Translations under genes and position numbers: made by a program
In this document: positions 26,946 through 41,214 of the stretch, piece by piece
Layout of the letters: every line of letters begins with the position of its first letter
How positions within the stretch are numbered: the stretch's first letter is position 1
Notes under the pieces: model-generated
Databases searched by the model: none
The model's input: only the letters and a program-made list of their open reading frames with translations
What the model was told of the DNA's origin: nothing
Assembly (NCBI GenBank): GCA_964016885.1
Contig: OZ024748.1
Coordinates: forward strand, 31,414,152 to 31,478,151
Length of the DNA stretch: 64,000 nt
DNA from: Eledone cirrhosa
Taxonomy: Eukaryota; Mollusca; Cephalopoda; Octopoda; Eledonidae
Direction of reading: 5' to 3'

Positions 26946-29853
26946 TTAAGTTCCAAGGATGGAGGCCGTGTGAGCGTGTGTTTTGTATAATGAAAAATTT
27001 AACAGGGACAGAACAGAGAGGCAGTACGACAAATGTTTATTAAATTCACGCTCAGGAGAGTGGGGGGTAGGTGGAGGATGACGTTTCGGGCATAAGCCCT
27101 TCTTCAGGTGAGAGTTCAAAAGGTGTGTAGGGGAGTGGTGGAGAGACATATAGCGAAAGGAAACGGTGCGAATGAAAAATTAACAAATAAAGACAAACAA
27201 TTGTAGGAACACAGGCAAAGAATCATATACGGAAAAAAAGGGGTACGGTAACAAAATCAAACAGAGGTAATGCGTGGAAGGAAAGACAAAGTGTGGGAAG
27301 GTGTGTAAAGTTCGGAGAAAGGTCACGGCGGATTAGATCGGTGTTGAGCCGGTTGTTAAGTTAAGTTCCAAGGATGGAGGCCGTGTGAGCGTGTGTTTTG
27401 TATAATGAAAAATTGAACAGGGACAGAACAGAGAGGCAGTACGACAAATGTTTATTAAATTCACGCTCAGGAGAGTGGGGGGTAGGTGGAGGACGACGTT
27501 TCGGGCATAAGCCCTTCTTCAGGTGAGAGTTCAAAAGGTGCGTAGGTGAGTGGTGGAGAGACATATAGCGAAAGGAAACGGTGCGAATGAAAAATTAACA
27601 AATAAAGACAAACAATTGTAGGAACACAGGCAAAGGATCATATACGGAAAAAAAAGGGGTACGGTAACAAAATCAAACAGAGGTAATGCGTGGAAGGAAA
27701 GACAAAGTGTGGGAAGGTGTGTAAAGTTCGGAGAAAGGTCACGGCGGATTAGATCGGGGTTGAGCCGGTTGTTAAGTTAAGTTCCAAGGATGGAGGCCGT
27801 GTGAGCGTGTGTTTTGTATAATGAAAAATTGAACAGGGACAGAACAGAGAGGCAGTACGACAAATGTTTATTAAATTCACGCTCAGGAGAGTGGGGGGTA
27901 GGTGGAGGACGACGTTTCGGGCATTAGCCCTTCTTCAGGTGAGAGTTCAAAAGGTGTGTAGGGGAATGGTGGAGAGACATATAGCGAAAGGAAACGGTGC
28001 GAATGAAAAATTAACAAATAAAGACAAACAATTGTAGGAACACAGGCAAAGAATCATATACGGAAAAAAAGGGGTACGGTAACAAAATCAAACAGAGGTA
28101 ATGCGTGGAAGGAAAGACAAAGTGTGGGAAGGTGTGTAAAGTTCGGAGAAAGGTCACGGCGGATTAGATCGGGGTTGAGCCGGTTGTTAAGTTAAGTTCC
28201 AAGGATGGAGGCCGTGTGAGCGTGTGTTTTGTATAATGAAAAATTGAACAGGGACAGAACAGAGAGGCAGTACGACAAATGTTTATTAAATTCACGCTCA
28301 GGAGAGTGGGGGGTAGGTGGAAGACGACGTTTCGCGCATAAGCCCTTCTTCAGGTGAGAGTTCAAAAGGTGTGTAGGGGAGTGGTGGAGAGACATATAGC
28401 GAAAGGAAACAGTGCGAATGAAAAATTAACAAATAAAGACAAACAATTGTAGGAACACAGGCAAAGAATCATATACGGAAAAAAAAGGGGTACGGTAACA
28501 AAATCAAACAGAGGTAATGCGTGGAAGGAAAGACAAAGTGTGGGAAGGTGTGTAAAGTTCGGAGAAAGGTCACGGCGGATTAGATCGGGGTTGAGCCGGT
28601 TTTTAAGTTAAGTTCCAAGGATGGAGGCCGTGTGAGCGTGTGTTTTGTATAATGAAAAATTGAACAGGGACAGAACAGAGAGGCAGTACGACAAATGTTT
28701 ATTAAATTCACGCTCAGGAGAGTGGGGGGTAGGTGGAGGACGACGTTTCGGGCATAAGTCCTTCTTCTGGTGAGAGTTCAAAAGGTGTGTAGGGGAGTGG
28801 TGGAGAGACATATAGCGAAAGGAAACGGTGCGAATGAAAAATTAACAAATAAAGACAAACAATTGTAGGAACACAGGCAAAGAATCATATACGGAAAAAA
28901 AAGGGGTACGGTAACAAAATCAAACAGAGGTAATGCGTGGAAGGAAAGACAAAGTGTGGGAAGGTGTGTAAAGTTCGGAGAAAGTTCACGGCGGATTAGA
29001 TCGGGGTTGAGCCGGTTGTTAAGTTAAGTTCCAAGGATGGAGGCCGTGTGAGCGTGTGTTTTGTATAATGAAAAATTGAACAGGGACAGAACAGAGAGGC
29101 AGTACGACAAATGTTTATTAAATTCACGCTCAGGAGAGTGGGGGGTAGGTGGAGGATGACGTTTCGGGCATAAGCCCTTCTTCAGGTGAGAGTTCAAAAG
29201 GTGTGTAGGGGAGTGGTGGAGAGACATATAGCGAAAGGAAACGGTGCGAATGAAAAATTAACAAATAAAGACAAACAATTGTAGGAACACAGGCAAAGAA
29301 TCATATACGGAAAAAAAGGGGTACGGTAACAAAATCAAACAGAGGTAATGCGTGGAAGGAAAGACAAAGTGTGGGAAGGTGTGTAAAGTTCGGAGAAAGG
29401 TCACGGCGGATTAGATCGGGGTTGAGCCGGTTGTTAAGTTAAGTTCCAAGGATGGAGGCCGTGTGAGCTTGTGTTTTGTATAATGAAAAATTGAACAGGG
29501 ACAGAACAGAGAGGCAGTACGACAAATGTTTATTAAATTGACGCTCAGGAGAGTGGGGGGTAGGTGGAGGACGACGTTTCGGGCATAAGCCCTTCTTCAG
29601 GTGAGAGTTCAAAAGGTGTGTAGGGGAGTGGTGGAGAGACATATAGCGAAAGGAAACGGTGCGAATGAAAAATTAACAAATAAAGACAAACAATTGTAGG
29701 AACACAGGCACAGAATCATATACGGAAAAAAAGGGGTACGGTAACAAAATCAAACAGAGGTAATGCGTGGAAGGAGACACAAAGTGTGGGAAGGTGTGTA
29801 AAGTTCGGAGAAAGGTCACGGCGGATTAGATCGGGGTTGAGCCGGTTGTTAAG

Positions 29854-30270
29854 TTAAGTTCCAAGGATGGAGGCCGTGTGAGCGTGTGTTTTGTATAATG
29901 AAAAATTGAACAGGGACAGAACAGAGAGGCAGTACGACAAATGTTTATTAAATTCACGCTCAGGAGAGTGGGGGGGTAGGTGGAGGACGACGTTTCGGGC
30001 ATAAGCCCTTCTTCAGGTGAGAGTTCAAAAGGTGTGTAGGGGAGTGGTGGAGAGACATATAGCGAAAGGAAACGGTGCGAATGAAAAATTAACAAATAAA
30101 GACAAACAATTGTAGGAACACAGGCAAAGAATCATATACGGAAAAAAAAGGGGTACGGTAACAAAATCAAACAGAGGTAATGAGTGGAAGGAAAGACAAA
30201 GTGTGGGAAGGTGTGTAAAGTTCGGAGAAAGGTCACGGCGGATTAGATCGGGGTTGAGCCGGTTGTTAAG
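29854..30270 (+). repeat. 417-bp monomer with 7-G run
   Basis: One extra G in the G-run shifts the minus-strand frame; otherwise the copy is ordinary. Confidence 0.85.
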
Positions 30271-31102
30271 TTAAGTTCCAAGGATGGAGGCCGTGTGAGC
30301 GTGTGTTTTGTATAATGAAAAATTGAACAGGGACAGAACAGAGAGGCAGTACGACAAATGTTTATTAAATTCACGCTCAGGAGAGTGGGGGGTAGGTGGA
30401 GGACGACGTTTCGGGCATAAGCCCTTCTTCAGGTGAGAGTTCAAAAGGTGTGTAGGGGAGTGGTGGAGAGACATATAGCGAAAGGAAACGGTGCGAATGA
30501 AAAATTAACAAATAAAGACAAACAATTGTAGGAACACAGGCAAAGAATCATATACGGAAAAAAAAGCGGTACGGTAACAAAATCAAACAGAGGTAATGCG
30601 TGGAAGGAAAGACAAAGTGTGGGAAGGTGTGTAAAGTTCGGAGAAAGGTCACGGCGGATTAGATCGGGGTTGAGCCGGTTGTTAAGTTAAGTTCCAAGGA
30701 TGGAGGCCGTGTGAGCGTGTGTTTTGTATAATGAAAAATTGAACAGGGACAGAACAGAGAGGCAGTACGACAAATGTTTATTAAATTCACGCTCAGGAGA
30801 GTGGGGGGTAGGTGGAGGACGACGTTTCGGGCATAAGCCCTTCTTCAGGTGAGAGTTCAAAAGGTGTGTAGGGGAGTGGTGGAGAGACATATAGCGAAAG
30901 GAAACGGTGCGAATGAAAAATTAACAAATAAAGACAAACAATTGTAGGAACACAGGCAAAGAATCATATACGGAAAAAAAAGGGGTACGGTAACAAAATC
31001 AAACAGAGGTAATGCGTGGAAGGAAAGACAAAGTGTGGGAAGGTGTGTAAAGTTCGGAGAAAGGTCACGGCGGATTAGATCGGTGTTGAGCCGGTTGTTA
31101 AG

Positions 31103-31519
31103 TTAAGTTCCTAAGGATGGAGGCCGTGTGAGCGTGTGTTTTGTATAATGAAAAATTGAACAGGGACAGAACAGAGAGGCAGTACGACAAATGTTTATTA
31201 AATTCACGATCAGGAGAGTGGGGGGTAGGTGGAGGATGACGTTTCGGGCATAAGCCCTTCTTCAGGTGAGAGTTCAAATGGTGTGTAGGGGAGTGGTGGA
31301 GAGACATATAGCGAAAGGAAACGGTGCGAATGAAAAATTAACAAATAAAGACAAACAATTGTAGGAACACAGGCAAAGAATCATATACGGAAAAAAAAGG
31401 GGTACGGTAACAAAATCAAACAGAGGTAATGCGTGGAAGGAAAGACAAAGTGTGGGAAGGTGTGTAAAGTTCGGAGAAAGGTCACGGCGGATTAGATCGG
31501 TGTTGAGCCGGTTGTTAAG
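31103..31519 (+). repeat. 417-bp monomer with inserted T in its first 15 bases
   Basis: The start reads TTAAGTTCCTAAGG instead of TTAAGTTCCAAGG, changing the end of the minus-strand frame. It pairs with 22233 (TTCAAATGG, GGATGACG), which lacks the insertion, so the T arose after that duplication. Confidence 0.85.
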
Positions 31520-34014
31520 TTAAGTTCCAAGGATGGAGGCCGTGTGAGCGTGTGTTTTGTATAATGAAAAATTGAACAGGGACAGAACAGATAGGCAGTA
31601 CGACAAATGTTTATTAAATTCACGCTCAGGAGAGTGGGGGGTAGGTGGAAGACGACGTTTCGGGCATAAGCCCTTCTTCAGGTGAGAGTTCAAAAGGTGT
31701 GTAGGGGAGTGGTGGAGAGACATATAGCGAAAGGAAACGGTGCGAATGAAAAATTAACAAATAAAGACAAACAATTGTAGGAACACAGTCAAAGAATCAT
31801 ATACGGAAAAAAAGGGGGTACGGTAACAAAATCAAACAGAGGTAATGCGTGGAAGGAAAGACAAAGTGTGGGAAGGTGTGTAAAGTTCGGAGAAAGGTCA
31901 CGGCGGATTAGATCGGGGTTGAGCCGGTTGTTAAGTTAAGTTCCAAGGACGGAGGCCGTGTGAGCGTGTGTTTTGTATAATGAAAAATTGAACAGGGACA
32001 GAACAGAGAGGCAGTACGACAAATGTTTATTAAATTCACGCTCGGGAGAGTGGGGGGTAGGTGGAGGACGACGTTTCGGGCATAAGCCCTTCTTCAGGTG
32101 AGAGTTCAAAAGGTGTGTAGGGGAGTGGTGGAGAGACATATAGCGAAAGGAAACGGTGCGAATGAAAAATTAACAAATAAAGACAAACAATTGTAGGAAC
32201 ACAGGCAAAGAATCATATACGGAAAAAAAAGGGGTACGGTAACAAAATCAAACAGAGGTAATGAGTGGAAGGAAAGACAAAGTGTGGGAAGGTGTGTAAA
32301 GTTCGGAGAAAGGTCACGGCGGATTAGATCGGGGTTGAGCCGGTTGTTAAGTTAAGTTCCAAGGATGGAGGCCGTGTGAGCGTGTGTTTTGTATAATGAA
32401 AAATTGAACAGGGACAGAACAGAGAGGCAGTACGACAAATGTTTATTAAATTCACGCTCAGGAGAGTGGGGGGTAGGTGGAGGACGACGTTTCGGGCATA
32501 AGCCCTTCTTCAGGTGAGAGTTCAAAAGGTGTGTGGGGGAGTGGTGGAGAGACATATAGCGAAAGGAAACGGTGCGAATGAAAAATTAACAAATAAAGAC
32601 AAACAATTGTAGGAACACAGGCAAAGAATCATATACGGAAAAAAAAGGGGTACGGTAACAAAATCAAACAGAGGTAATGCGTGGAAGGAAAGACAAAGTG
32701 TGGGAAGGTGTGTAAAGTTCGGAGAAAGGTCACGGCGGATTAGATCGGGGTTGAGCCGGTTGTTAAGTTAAGTTCCAAGGATGGAGGCCGTGTGAGCGTG
32801 TGTTTTGTATAATGAAAAATTGAACAGGGACAGAACAGAGAGGCAGTACGACAAATGTTTATTAAATTCACGCTCAGGAGAGTGGGGGGTAGGTGGAGGA
32901 CGACGTTTCGGGCATAAGCCCTTCTTCGGGTGAGAGTTCAAAAGGTCTGTAGGGGAGTGGTGGAGAGACATATAGCGAAAGGAAACGGTGCGAATGAAAA
33001 ATTAACAAATAAAGACAAACAATTGTAGGAACACAGGCAAAGAATCATATACGGAAAAAAAAGCGGTACGGTAACAAAATCAAACAGAGGTAATGCGTGG
33101 AAGGAAAGACAAAGTGTGGGAAGGTGTGTAAAGTTCGGAGAAAGGTCACGGCGGATTAGATCGGGGTTGAGCCGGTTGTTAAGTTAAGTTCCAAGGATGG
33201 AGGCCGTGTGAGCGTGTGTTTTGTATAATGAAAAATTGAACAGGGACAGAACAGAGAGGCAGTACGACAAATGTTTATTAAATTCACGCTCAGGAGAGTG
33301 GGGGGTAGGTGGAGGACGACGTTTCGGGCATAAGCCCTTCTTCAGGTGAGAGTTCAAAAGGTGTGTAGGGGAGTGGTGGAGAGACATATAGCGAAAGGAA
33401 ACGGTGCGAATGAAAAATTAACAAATAAAGACAAACAATTGTAGGAACACAGGCAAAGAATCATATACGGAAAAAAAGGGGTACGGTAACAAAATCAAAC
33501 AGAGGTAATGCGTGGAAGGAAAGACAAAGTGTGGGAAGGTGTGTAAAGTTCGGAGAAAGGTCACGGCGGATTAGATCGGGGTTGAGCCGGTTGTTAAGTT
33601 AAGTTCCAAGGATGGAGGCCGTGTGAGCGTGTGTTTTGTATAATGAAAAATTGAACAGGGACAGAACAGAGAGGCAGTACGACAAATGTTTATTAAATTC
33701 ACGCTCAGGAGAGTGGGGGGTAGGTGGAGGACGACGTTTCGGGCATAAGCCCTTCTTCAGGTGAGAGTTCAAAAGGTGTGTAGGGGAGTGGTGGAGAGAC
33801 ATATAGCGAAAGGAAACGGTGCGAATGAAAAATTAACAAATAAAGACAAACAATTGTAGGAACACAGGCAAAGAATCATATACGGAAAAAAAAGGGGTAC
33901 GGTAACAAAATCAAACAGAGGTAATGAGTGGAAGGAAAGACAAAGTGTGGGAAGGTGTGTAAAGTTCGGAGAAAGGTCACGGCGGATTAGATCGGGGTTG
34001 AGCCGGTTGTTAAG

Positions 34015-34429
34015 TTAAGTTCCAAGGATGGAGGCCGTGTGAGCGTGTGTTTGTATAATGAAAAATTGAACAGGGACAGAACAGAGAGGCAGTACGACAA
34101 ATGTTTATTAAATTCACGCTCAGGAGAGTGGGGGGTAGGTGGAGGACGACGTTTCGGGCATAAGCCCTTCTTCAGGTGAGAGTTCAAAAGGTGTGTAGGG
34201 GAGTGGTGGAGAGACATATAGCGAAAGGAAACGGTGCGAATGAAAAATTAACAAATAAAGACAAACAATTGTAGGAACACAGGCAAAGAATCATATACGG
34301 AAAAAAAAGGGGTACGGTAACAAAATCAAACAGAGGTAATGCGTGGAAGGAAAGACAAAGTGTGGGAAGGTGTGTAAAGTTCGGAGAAAGGTCACGGCGG
34401 ATTAGATCGGTGTTGAGCCGGTTGTTAAG
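34015..34429 (+). repeat. 415-bp monomer with one T lost near position 37
   Basis: It reads GTGTGTTTGTATAATG instead of GTGTGTTTTGTATAATG, with an 8-A tract. The loss shifts the last part of the minus-strand frame. It is one of the two monomers present in copy B2 but absent from B1. Confidence 0.85.
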
Positions 34430-36500
34430 TTAAGTTCCAAGGATGGAGGCCGTGTGAGCGTGTGTTTTGTATAATGAAAAATTGAACAGGGACAGAACAG
34501 AGAGGCAGTACGACAAATGTTTATTAAATTCACGCTCAGGAGAGTGGGGGGTAGGTGGAAGACGACGTTTCGGGCATAAGCCCTTCTTCAGGTGAGAGTT
34601 CAAAAGGTGTGTAGGGGAGTGGTGGAGAGACATATAGCGAAAGGAAACAGTGCGAATGAAAAATTAACAAATAAAGACAAACAATTGTAGGAACACAGGC
34701 AAAGAATCATATACGGAAAAAAAAGGGGTACGGTGACAAAATCAAACAGAGGTAATGCGTGGAAGGAAAGACAAAGTGTGGGAAGGTGTGTAAAGTTCGG
34801 AGAAAGGTCACGGCGGATTAGATCGGGGTTGAGCCGGTTTTTAAGTTAAGTTCCAAGGATGGAGGCCGTGTGAGCGTGTGTTTTGTATAATGAAAAATTG
34901 AACAGGGACAGAACAGAGAGGCAGTACGACAAATGTTTATTAAATTCACGCTCAGGAGAGTGGGGGGTAGGTGGAGGACGACGTTTCGGGCATAAGCCCT
35001 TCTTCTGGTGAGAGTTCAAAAGGTGTGTAGGGGAGTGGTGGAGAGACATATAGCGAAAGGAAACGGTGCGAATGAAAAATTAACAAATAAAGACAAACAA
35101 GTGTAGGAACACAGGCAAAGAATCATATACGGAAAAAAAAGGGGTACGGTAACAAAATCAAACAGAGGTAATGCGTGGAAGGAAAGACAAAGTGTGGGAA
35201 GGTGTGTAAAGTTCGGAGAAAGGTCACGGCGGATTAGATCGGGGTTGAGCCGGTTGTTAAGTTAAGTTCCAAGGATGGAGGCCGTGTGAGCGTGTGTTTT
35301 GTATAATGAAAAATTGAACAGGGACAGAACAGAGAGGCAGTACGACAAATGTTTATTAAATTCACGCTCAGGAGAGTGGGGGGTAGGTGGAGGACGACGT
35401 TTCGGGCATAAGCCCTTCTTCAGGTGAGAGTTCAAAAGGTGTCTAGGGGAGTGGTGGAGAGACATATAGCGAAAGGAAACGGTGCGAATGAAAAATTAAC
35501 AAATAAAGACAAACAATTGTAGGAACACAGGCAAAGAATCATATACGGAAAAAAAAGCGGTACGGTAACAAAATCAAACAGAGGTAATGCGTGGAAGGAA
35601 AGACAAAGTGTGGGAAGGTGTGTAAAGTTCGGAGAAAGGTCACGGCGGATTAGATCGGGGTTGAGCCGGTTGTTAAGTTAAGTTCCAAGGATGGAGGCCG
35701 TGTGAGCGTGTGTTTTGTATAATGAAAAATTGAACAGGGACAGAACAGAGAGGCAGTACGACAAATGTTTATTAAATTCACGCTCAGGAGAGTGGGGGGT
35801 AGGTGGAGGACGACGTTTCGGGCATAAGCCCTTCTTCAGGTGAGAGTTCAAAAGGTGTGTAGGGGAGTGGTGGAGAGACATATAGCGAAAGGAAACGGTG
35901 CGAATGAAAAATTAACAAATAAAGACAAACAATTGTAGGAACACAGGCAAAGAATCATATACGGAAAAAAAGGGGTACGGTAACAAAATCAAATAGAGGT
36001 AATGCGTGGAAGGAAAGACAAAGTGTGGGAAGGTGTGTAAAGTTCGGAGAAAGGTCACGGCGGATTAGATCGTTGTTGAGCCGGTTGTTAAGTTAAGTTC
36101 CAAGGATGGCGGCCGTGTGAGAGTGTGTTTTGTATAATGAAAAATTGAACAGGGACAGAACCGAGAGGCAGTACGACAAATGTTTATTAAATTCACGTTC
36201 AGGAGAGTGGGGGGTAGGTGGAAGCCGACGTTTCGGGCATAAGCCCTTCTTCAGGTGAGAGTTCAAAAGGTGTGTAGGGGAGTGGTGGAGAGACATATAG
36301 CGAAAGGAAACGGTGCGAATGAAAAATTAACAAATAAAGACAAACAATTGTAGGAACACAGGCAAAGAATCATATACGAAAAAAAAAGGGGTACGGTAAC
36401 AAAATCAAACAGAGGTAATGTGTGGAAGGAAAGACAAAGTGTGGGAAGGTGTGTAAAGTTCGGAGAAAGGTCACGGCGGATTAGATCGGGGTTGAGCCGG

Positions 36501-36647
36501 TTAAGTTCCAAGGATGGAGGCCGATGGAGGTACGGTAACAAAATCAAACAGAGGTAATGCGTGGAAGGAAAGACAAAGTGTGGGAAGGTGTGTAAAGTTC
36601 GGAGAAAGGTCACGGCGGATTAGATCGGGGTTGAGCCGGTTGTTAAG
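36501..36647 (+). repeat. 147-bp truncated monomer (copy 2)
   Basis: Same junction and same 8-bp loss in front as the copy at 26799, at an offset of 9,702 bp. The preceding monomer (36093) also carries the same GGATGGCGGCC and GGAAGCCGACG variants as 26391. Confidence 0.93.
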
Positions 36648-39600
36648 TTAAGTTCCAAGGATGGAGGCCGTGTGAGCGTGTGTTTTGTATAATGAAAAAT
36701 TTAACAGGGACAGAACAGAGAGGCAGTACGACAAATGTTTATTAAATTCACGCTCAGGAGAGTGGGGGGTAGGTGGAGGATGACATTTCGGGCATAAGCC
36801 CTTCTTCAGGTGAGAGTTCAAAAGGTGTGTAGGGGAGTGGTGGAGAGACATATAGCGAAAGGAAACGGTGCGAATGAAAAATTAACAAATAAAGACAAAC
36901 AATTGTAGGAACACAGGCAAAGAATCATATACGGAAAAAAAGGGGTACGGTAACAAAATCAAACAGAGGTAATGCGTGGAAGGAAAGACAAAGTGTGGGA
37001 AGGTGTGTAAAGTTCGGAGAAAGGTCACGGCGGATTAGATCGGTGTTGAGCCGGTTGTTAAGTTAAGTTCCAAGGATGGAGGCCGTGTGAGCGTGTGTTT
37101 TGTATAATGAAAAATTGAACAGGGACAGAACAGAGAGGCAGTACGACAAATGTTTATTAAATTCACGCTCAGGAGAGTGGGGGGTAGGTGGAGGACGACG
37201 TTTCGGGCATAAGCCCTTCTTCAGGTGAGAGTTCAAAAGGTGTGTAGGTGAGTGGTGGAGAGACATATAGCGAAAGGAAACGGTGCGAATGAAAAATTAA
37301 CAAATAAAGACAAACAATTGTAGGAACACAGGCAAAGAATCATATACGGAAAAAAAAGGGGTCCGGTAACAAAATCAAACAGAGGTAATGCGTGGAAGGA
37401 AAGACAAAGTGTGGGAAGGTGTGTAAAGTTCGGAGAAAGGTCACGGCGGATTAGATCGGGGTTGAGCCGGTTGTTAAGTTAAGTTCCAAGGATGGAGGCC
37501 GTGTGAGCGTGTGTTTTGTATAATGAAAAATTGAACAGGGACAGAACAGAGAGGCAGTACGACAAATGTTTATTAAATTCACGCTCAGGAGAGTGGGGGG
37601 TAGGTGGAGGACGACGTTTCGGGCATTAGCCCTTCTTCAGGTGAGAGTTCAAAAGGTGTGTAGGGGAGTGGTGGAGAGACATATAGCGAAAGGAAACGGT
37701 GCGAATGAAAAATTAACAAATAAAGACAAACAATTGTAGGAACACAGGCAAAGAATCATATACGGAAAAAAAAGGGGTACGGTAACAAAATCAAACAGAG
37801 GTAATGCGTGGAAGGAAAGACAAAGTGTGGGAAGGTGTGTAAAGTTCGGAGAAAGGTCACGGCGGATTAGATCGGGGTTGAGCCGGTTGTTAAGTTAAGT
37901 TCCAAGGATGGAGGCCGTGTGAGCGTGTGTTTTGTATAATGAAAAATTGAACAGGGACAGAACAGAGAGGCAGTACGACAAATGTTTATTAAATTCACGC
38001 TCAGGAGAGTGGGGGGTAGGTGGAAGACGACGTTTCGGGCATAAGCCCTTCTTCAGGTGAGAGTTCAAAAGGTGTGTAGGGGAGTGGTGGAGAGACATAT
38101 AGCGAAAGGAAACAGTGCGAATGAAAAATTAACAAATAAAGACAAACAATTGTAGGAACACAGGCAAAGAATCATATACGGAAAAAAAAGGGGTACGGTA
38201 ACAAAATCAAACAGAGGTAATGCGTGGAAGGAAAGACAAAGTGTGGGAAGGTGTGTAAAGTTCGGAGAAAGGTCACGGCGGATTAGATCGGGGTTGAGCC
38301 GGTTTTTAAGTTAAGTTCCAAGGATGGAGGCCGTGTGAGCGTGTGTTTTGTATAATGAAAAATTGAACAGGGACAGAACAGAGAGGCAGTACGACAAATG
38401 TTTATTAAATTCACGCTCAGGAGAGTGGGGGGTAGGTGGAGGACGACGTTTCGGGCATAAGTCCTTCTTCTGGTGAGAGTTCAAAAGGTGTGTAGGGGAG
38501 TGGTGGAGAGACATATAGCGAAAGGAAACGGTGCGAATGAAAAATTAACAAATAAAGACAAACAATTGTAGGAACACAGGCAAAGAATCATATACGGAAA
38601 AAAAAGGGGTACGGTAACAAAATCAAACAGAGGTAATGCGTGGAAGGAAAGACAAAGTGTGGGAAGGTGTGTAAAGTTCGGAGAAAGTTCACGGCGGATT
38701 AGATCGGGGTTGAGCCGGTTGTTAAGTTAAGTTCCAAGGATGGAGGCCGTGTGAGCGTGTGTTTTGTATAATGAAAAATTGAACAGGGACAGAACAGAGA
38801 GGCAGTACGACAAATGTTTATTAAATTCACGCTCAGGAGAGTGGGGGGTAGGTGGAGGACGACGTTTCGGGCATAAGCCCTTCTTCAGGTGAGAGTTCAA
38901 AAGGTGTCTAGGGGAGTGGTGGAGAGACATATAGCGAAAGGAAACGGTGCGAATGAAAAATTAACAAATAAAGACAAACAATTGTAGGAACACAGGCAAA
39001 GAATCATATACGGAAAAAAAAGCGGTACGGTAACAAAATCAAACAGAGGTAATGCGTGGAAGGAAAGACAAAGTGTGGGAAGGTGTGTAAAGTTCGGAGA
39101 AAGGTCACGGCGGATTAGATCGGGGTTGAGCCGGTTGTTAAGTTAAGTTCCAAGGATGGAGGCCGTGTGAGCGTGTGTTTTGTATAATGAAAAATTGAAC
39201 AGGGACATAACAGAGAGGCAGTACGACAAATGTTTATTAAATTCACGCTCAGGAGAGTGGGGGGTAGGTGGAGGATGACGTTTCGGGCATAAGCCCTTCT
39301 TCAGGTGAGAGTTCAAAAGGTGTGTAGGGGAGTGGTGGAGAGACATATAGCGAAAGGAAACGGTGCGAATGAAAAATTAACAAATAAAGACAAACAATTG
39401 TAGGAACACAGGCAAAGAATCATATACGGAAAAAAAAGGGGTACGGTAACAAAATCAAACAGAGGTAATGCGTGGAAGGAAAGACAAAGTGTGGGAAGGT
39501 GTGTAAAGTTCGGAGAAAGGTCACGGCGGATTAGATCGGGGTTGAGCCGGTTGTTAAGTTAAGTTCCAAGGATGGAGGCCGTGTGAGCGTGTGTTTTGTA

Positions 39601-41214
39601 TAATGAAAAATTGAACAGGGACAGAACAGAGAGGCAGTACGACAAATGTTTATTAAATTCACGCTCAGGAGAGTGGGGGGTAGGTGGAGGACGACGTTTC
39701 GGGCATAAGCCCTTCTTCAGGTGAGAGTTCAAAAGGTGTGTAGGGGAGTGGTGGAGAGACATATAGCGAAAGGAAACGGTGCGAATGAAAAATTAACAAA
39801 TAAAGACAAACAATTGTAGGAACACAGGCAAAGAATCATATACGGAAAAAAAAGCGGTACGGTAACAAAATCAAACAGAGGTAATGCGTGGAAGGAAAGA
39901 CAAAGTGTGGGAAGGTGTGTAAAGTTCGGAGAAAGGTCACGGCGGATTAGATCGGGGTTGAGCCGGTTGTTAAGTTAAGTTCCAAGGATGGAGGCCGTGT
40001 GAGCGTGTGTTTTGTATAATGAAAAATTGAACAGGGACAGAACAGAGAGGCAGTACGACAAATGTTTATTAAATTCACGCTCAGGAGAGTGGGGGGTAGG
40101 TGGAGGACGACGTTTCGGGCATAAGCCCTTCTTCAGGTGAGAGTTCAAAAGGTGTGTAGGGGAGTGGTGGAGAGACATATAGCGAAAGGAAACGGTGCGA
40201 ATGAAAAATTAACAAATAAAGACAAGCAATTGTAGGAACACAGGCAAAGAATCATATACGGAAAAAAAAGGGGTACGGTAACAAAATCAAACAGAGGTAA
40301 TGCGTGGAAGGAAAGAAAAAGTGTGGGAAGGTGTGTAAAGTTCGGAGAAAGTTCACGGCGGATTAGATCGGGGTTGAGCCGGTTGTTAAGTTAAGTTCCA
40401 AGGATGGAGGCCGTGTGAGCGTGTGTTTTGTATAATGAAAAATTGAACAGGGACAGAACAGAGAGGCAGTACGACAAATGTTTATTAAATTCACGCTCAG
40501 GAGAGTGGGGGGTAGGTGGAGGACGACGTTTCGGGCATAAGCCCTTCTTCAGGTGAGAGTTCAAAAGGTGTGTAGGGGAGTGGTGGAGAGACATATAGCG
40601 AAAGGAAACGGTGCGAATGAAAAATTAACAAATAAAGACAAACAATTGTAGGAACACAGGCAAAGAATCATATACGGAAAAAAAAGGGGTACGGTAACAA
40701 AATCAAATAGAGGTAATGCGTGGAAGGAAAGACAAAGTGTGGGAAGGTGTGTAAAGTTCGGAGAAAGGTCACGGCGGATTAGATCGTTGTTGAGCCGGTT
40801 GTTAAGTTAAGTTCCAAGGATGGCGGCCGTGTGAGCGTGTGTTTTGTATAATGAAAAATTGAACAGGGACAGAACAGAGAGGCAGTACGACAAATGTTTA
40901 TTAAATTCACGTTCAGGAGAGTGGGGGGTAGGTGGAAGCCGACGTTTCGGGCATAAGCCCTTCTTCAGGTGAGAGTTCAAAAGGTGTGTAGGGGAGTGGT
41001 GGAGAGAGATATAGCGAAACGAAACGGTGCGAATGAAAAATTAACAAATAAAGACAAACAATTGTAGGAACACAGGCAAGGAATCATATACGGAAAAAAA
41101 AGGGGTACGGTAACAAAATCAAACAGAGGTAATGTGTGGAAGGAAAGACAAAGTGTGGGAAGGTGTGTAAAGTTCGGAGAAAGGTCACGGCGGATTAGAT
41201 CGGGGTTGAGCCGG

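Larger units (their letters stand above)
22233..31102 (+). repeat. Higher-order repeat copy B1 (22 monomers incl. one truncated)
   Basis: Monomers start at 22233, 22649, 23065, 23481, 23897, 24313, 24728, 25144, 25559, 25975, 26391 (408 bp), 26799 (147 bp), 26946, 27361, 27777, 28192, 28608, 29024, 29439, 29854, 30271 and 30687. 22233-23897 pair with 31103-32768 at an offset of 8,870-8,871 (TTCAAATGG, CGGTGTTG, CACAGTCAAAG, GTGTGGGGGAG, CTTCGGGTG). 25144-28608 pair with 34846-38311 at an offset of 9,702-9,703 (CTTCTGGTG, GGTGTCTAGG, GGATGGCGGCC, the 147-bp unit, TAGGTGAG, GCATTAGCCC, CATAAGTCC). Confidence 0.88.
31103..38726 (+). repeat. Higher-order repeat copy B2 (19 monomers incl. one truncated)
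   Basis: Monomers start at 31103, 31520, 31936, 32352, 32768, 33184, 33599, 34015, 34430, 34846, 35262, 35678, 36093 (408 bp), 36501 (147 bp), 36648, 37063, 37479, 37895 and 38311. The order follows copy B1 but has two additional monomers (34015 and 34430) between the equivalents of 24728 and 25144; this explains why the offset to B1 rises from 8,871 to 9,702. 34430 and 34846 share AAACAGTGCG and GGTTTTTAAG with 28192/28608 and 37895/38311. Confidence 0.88.
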
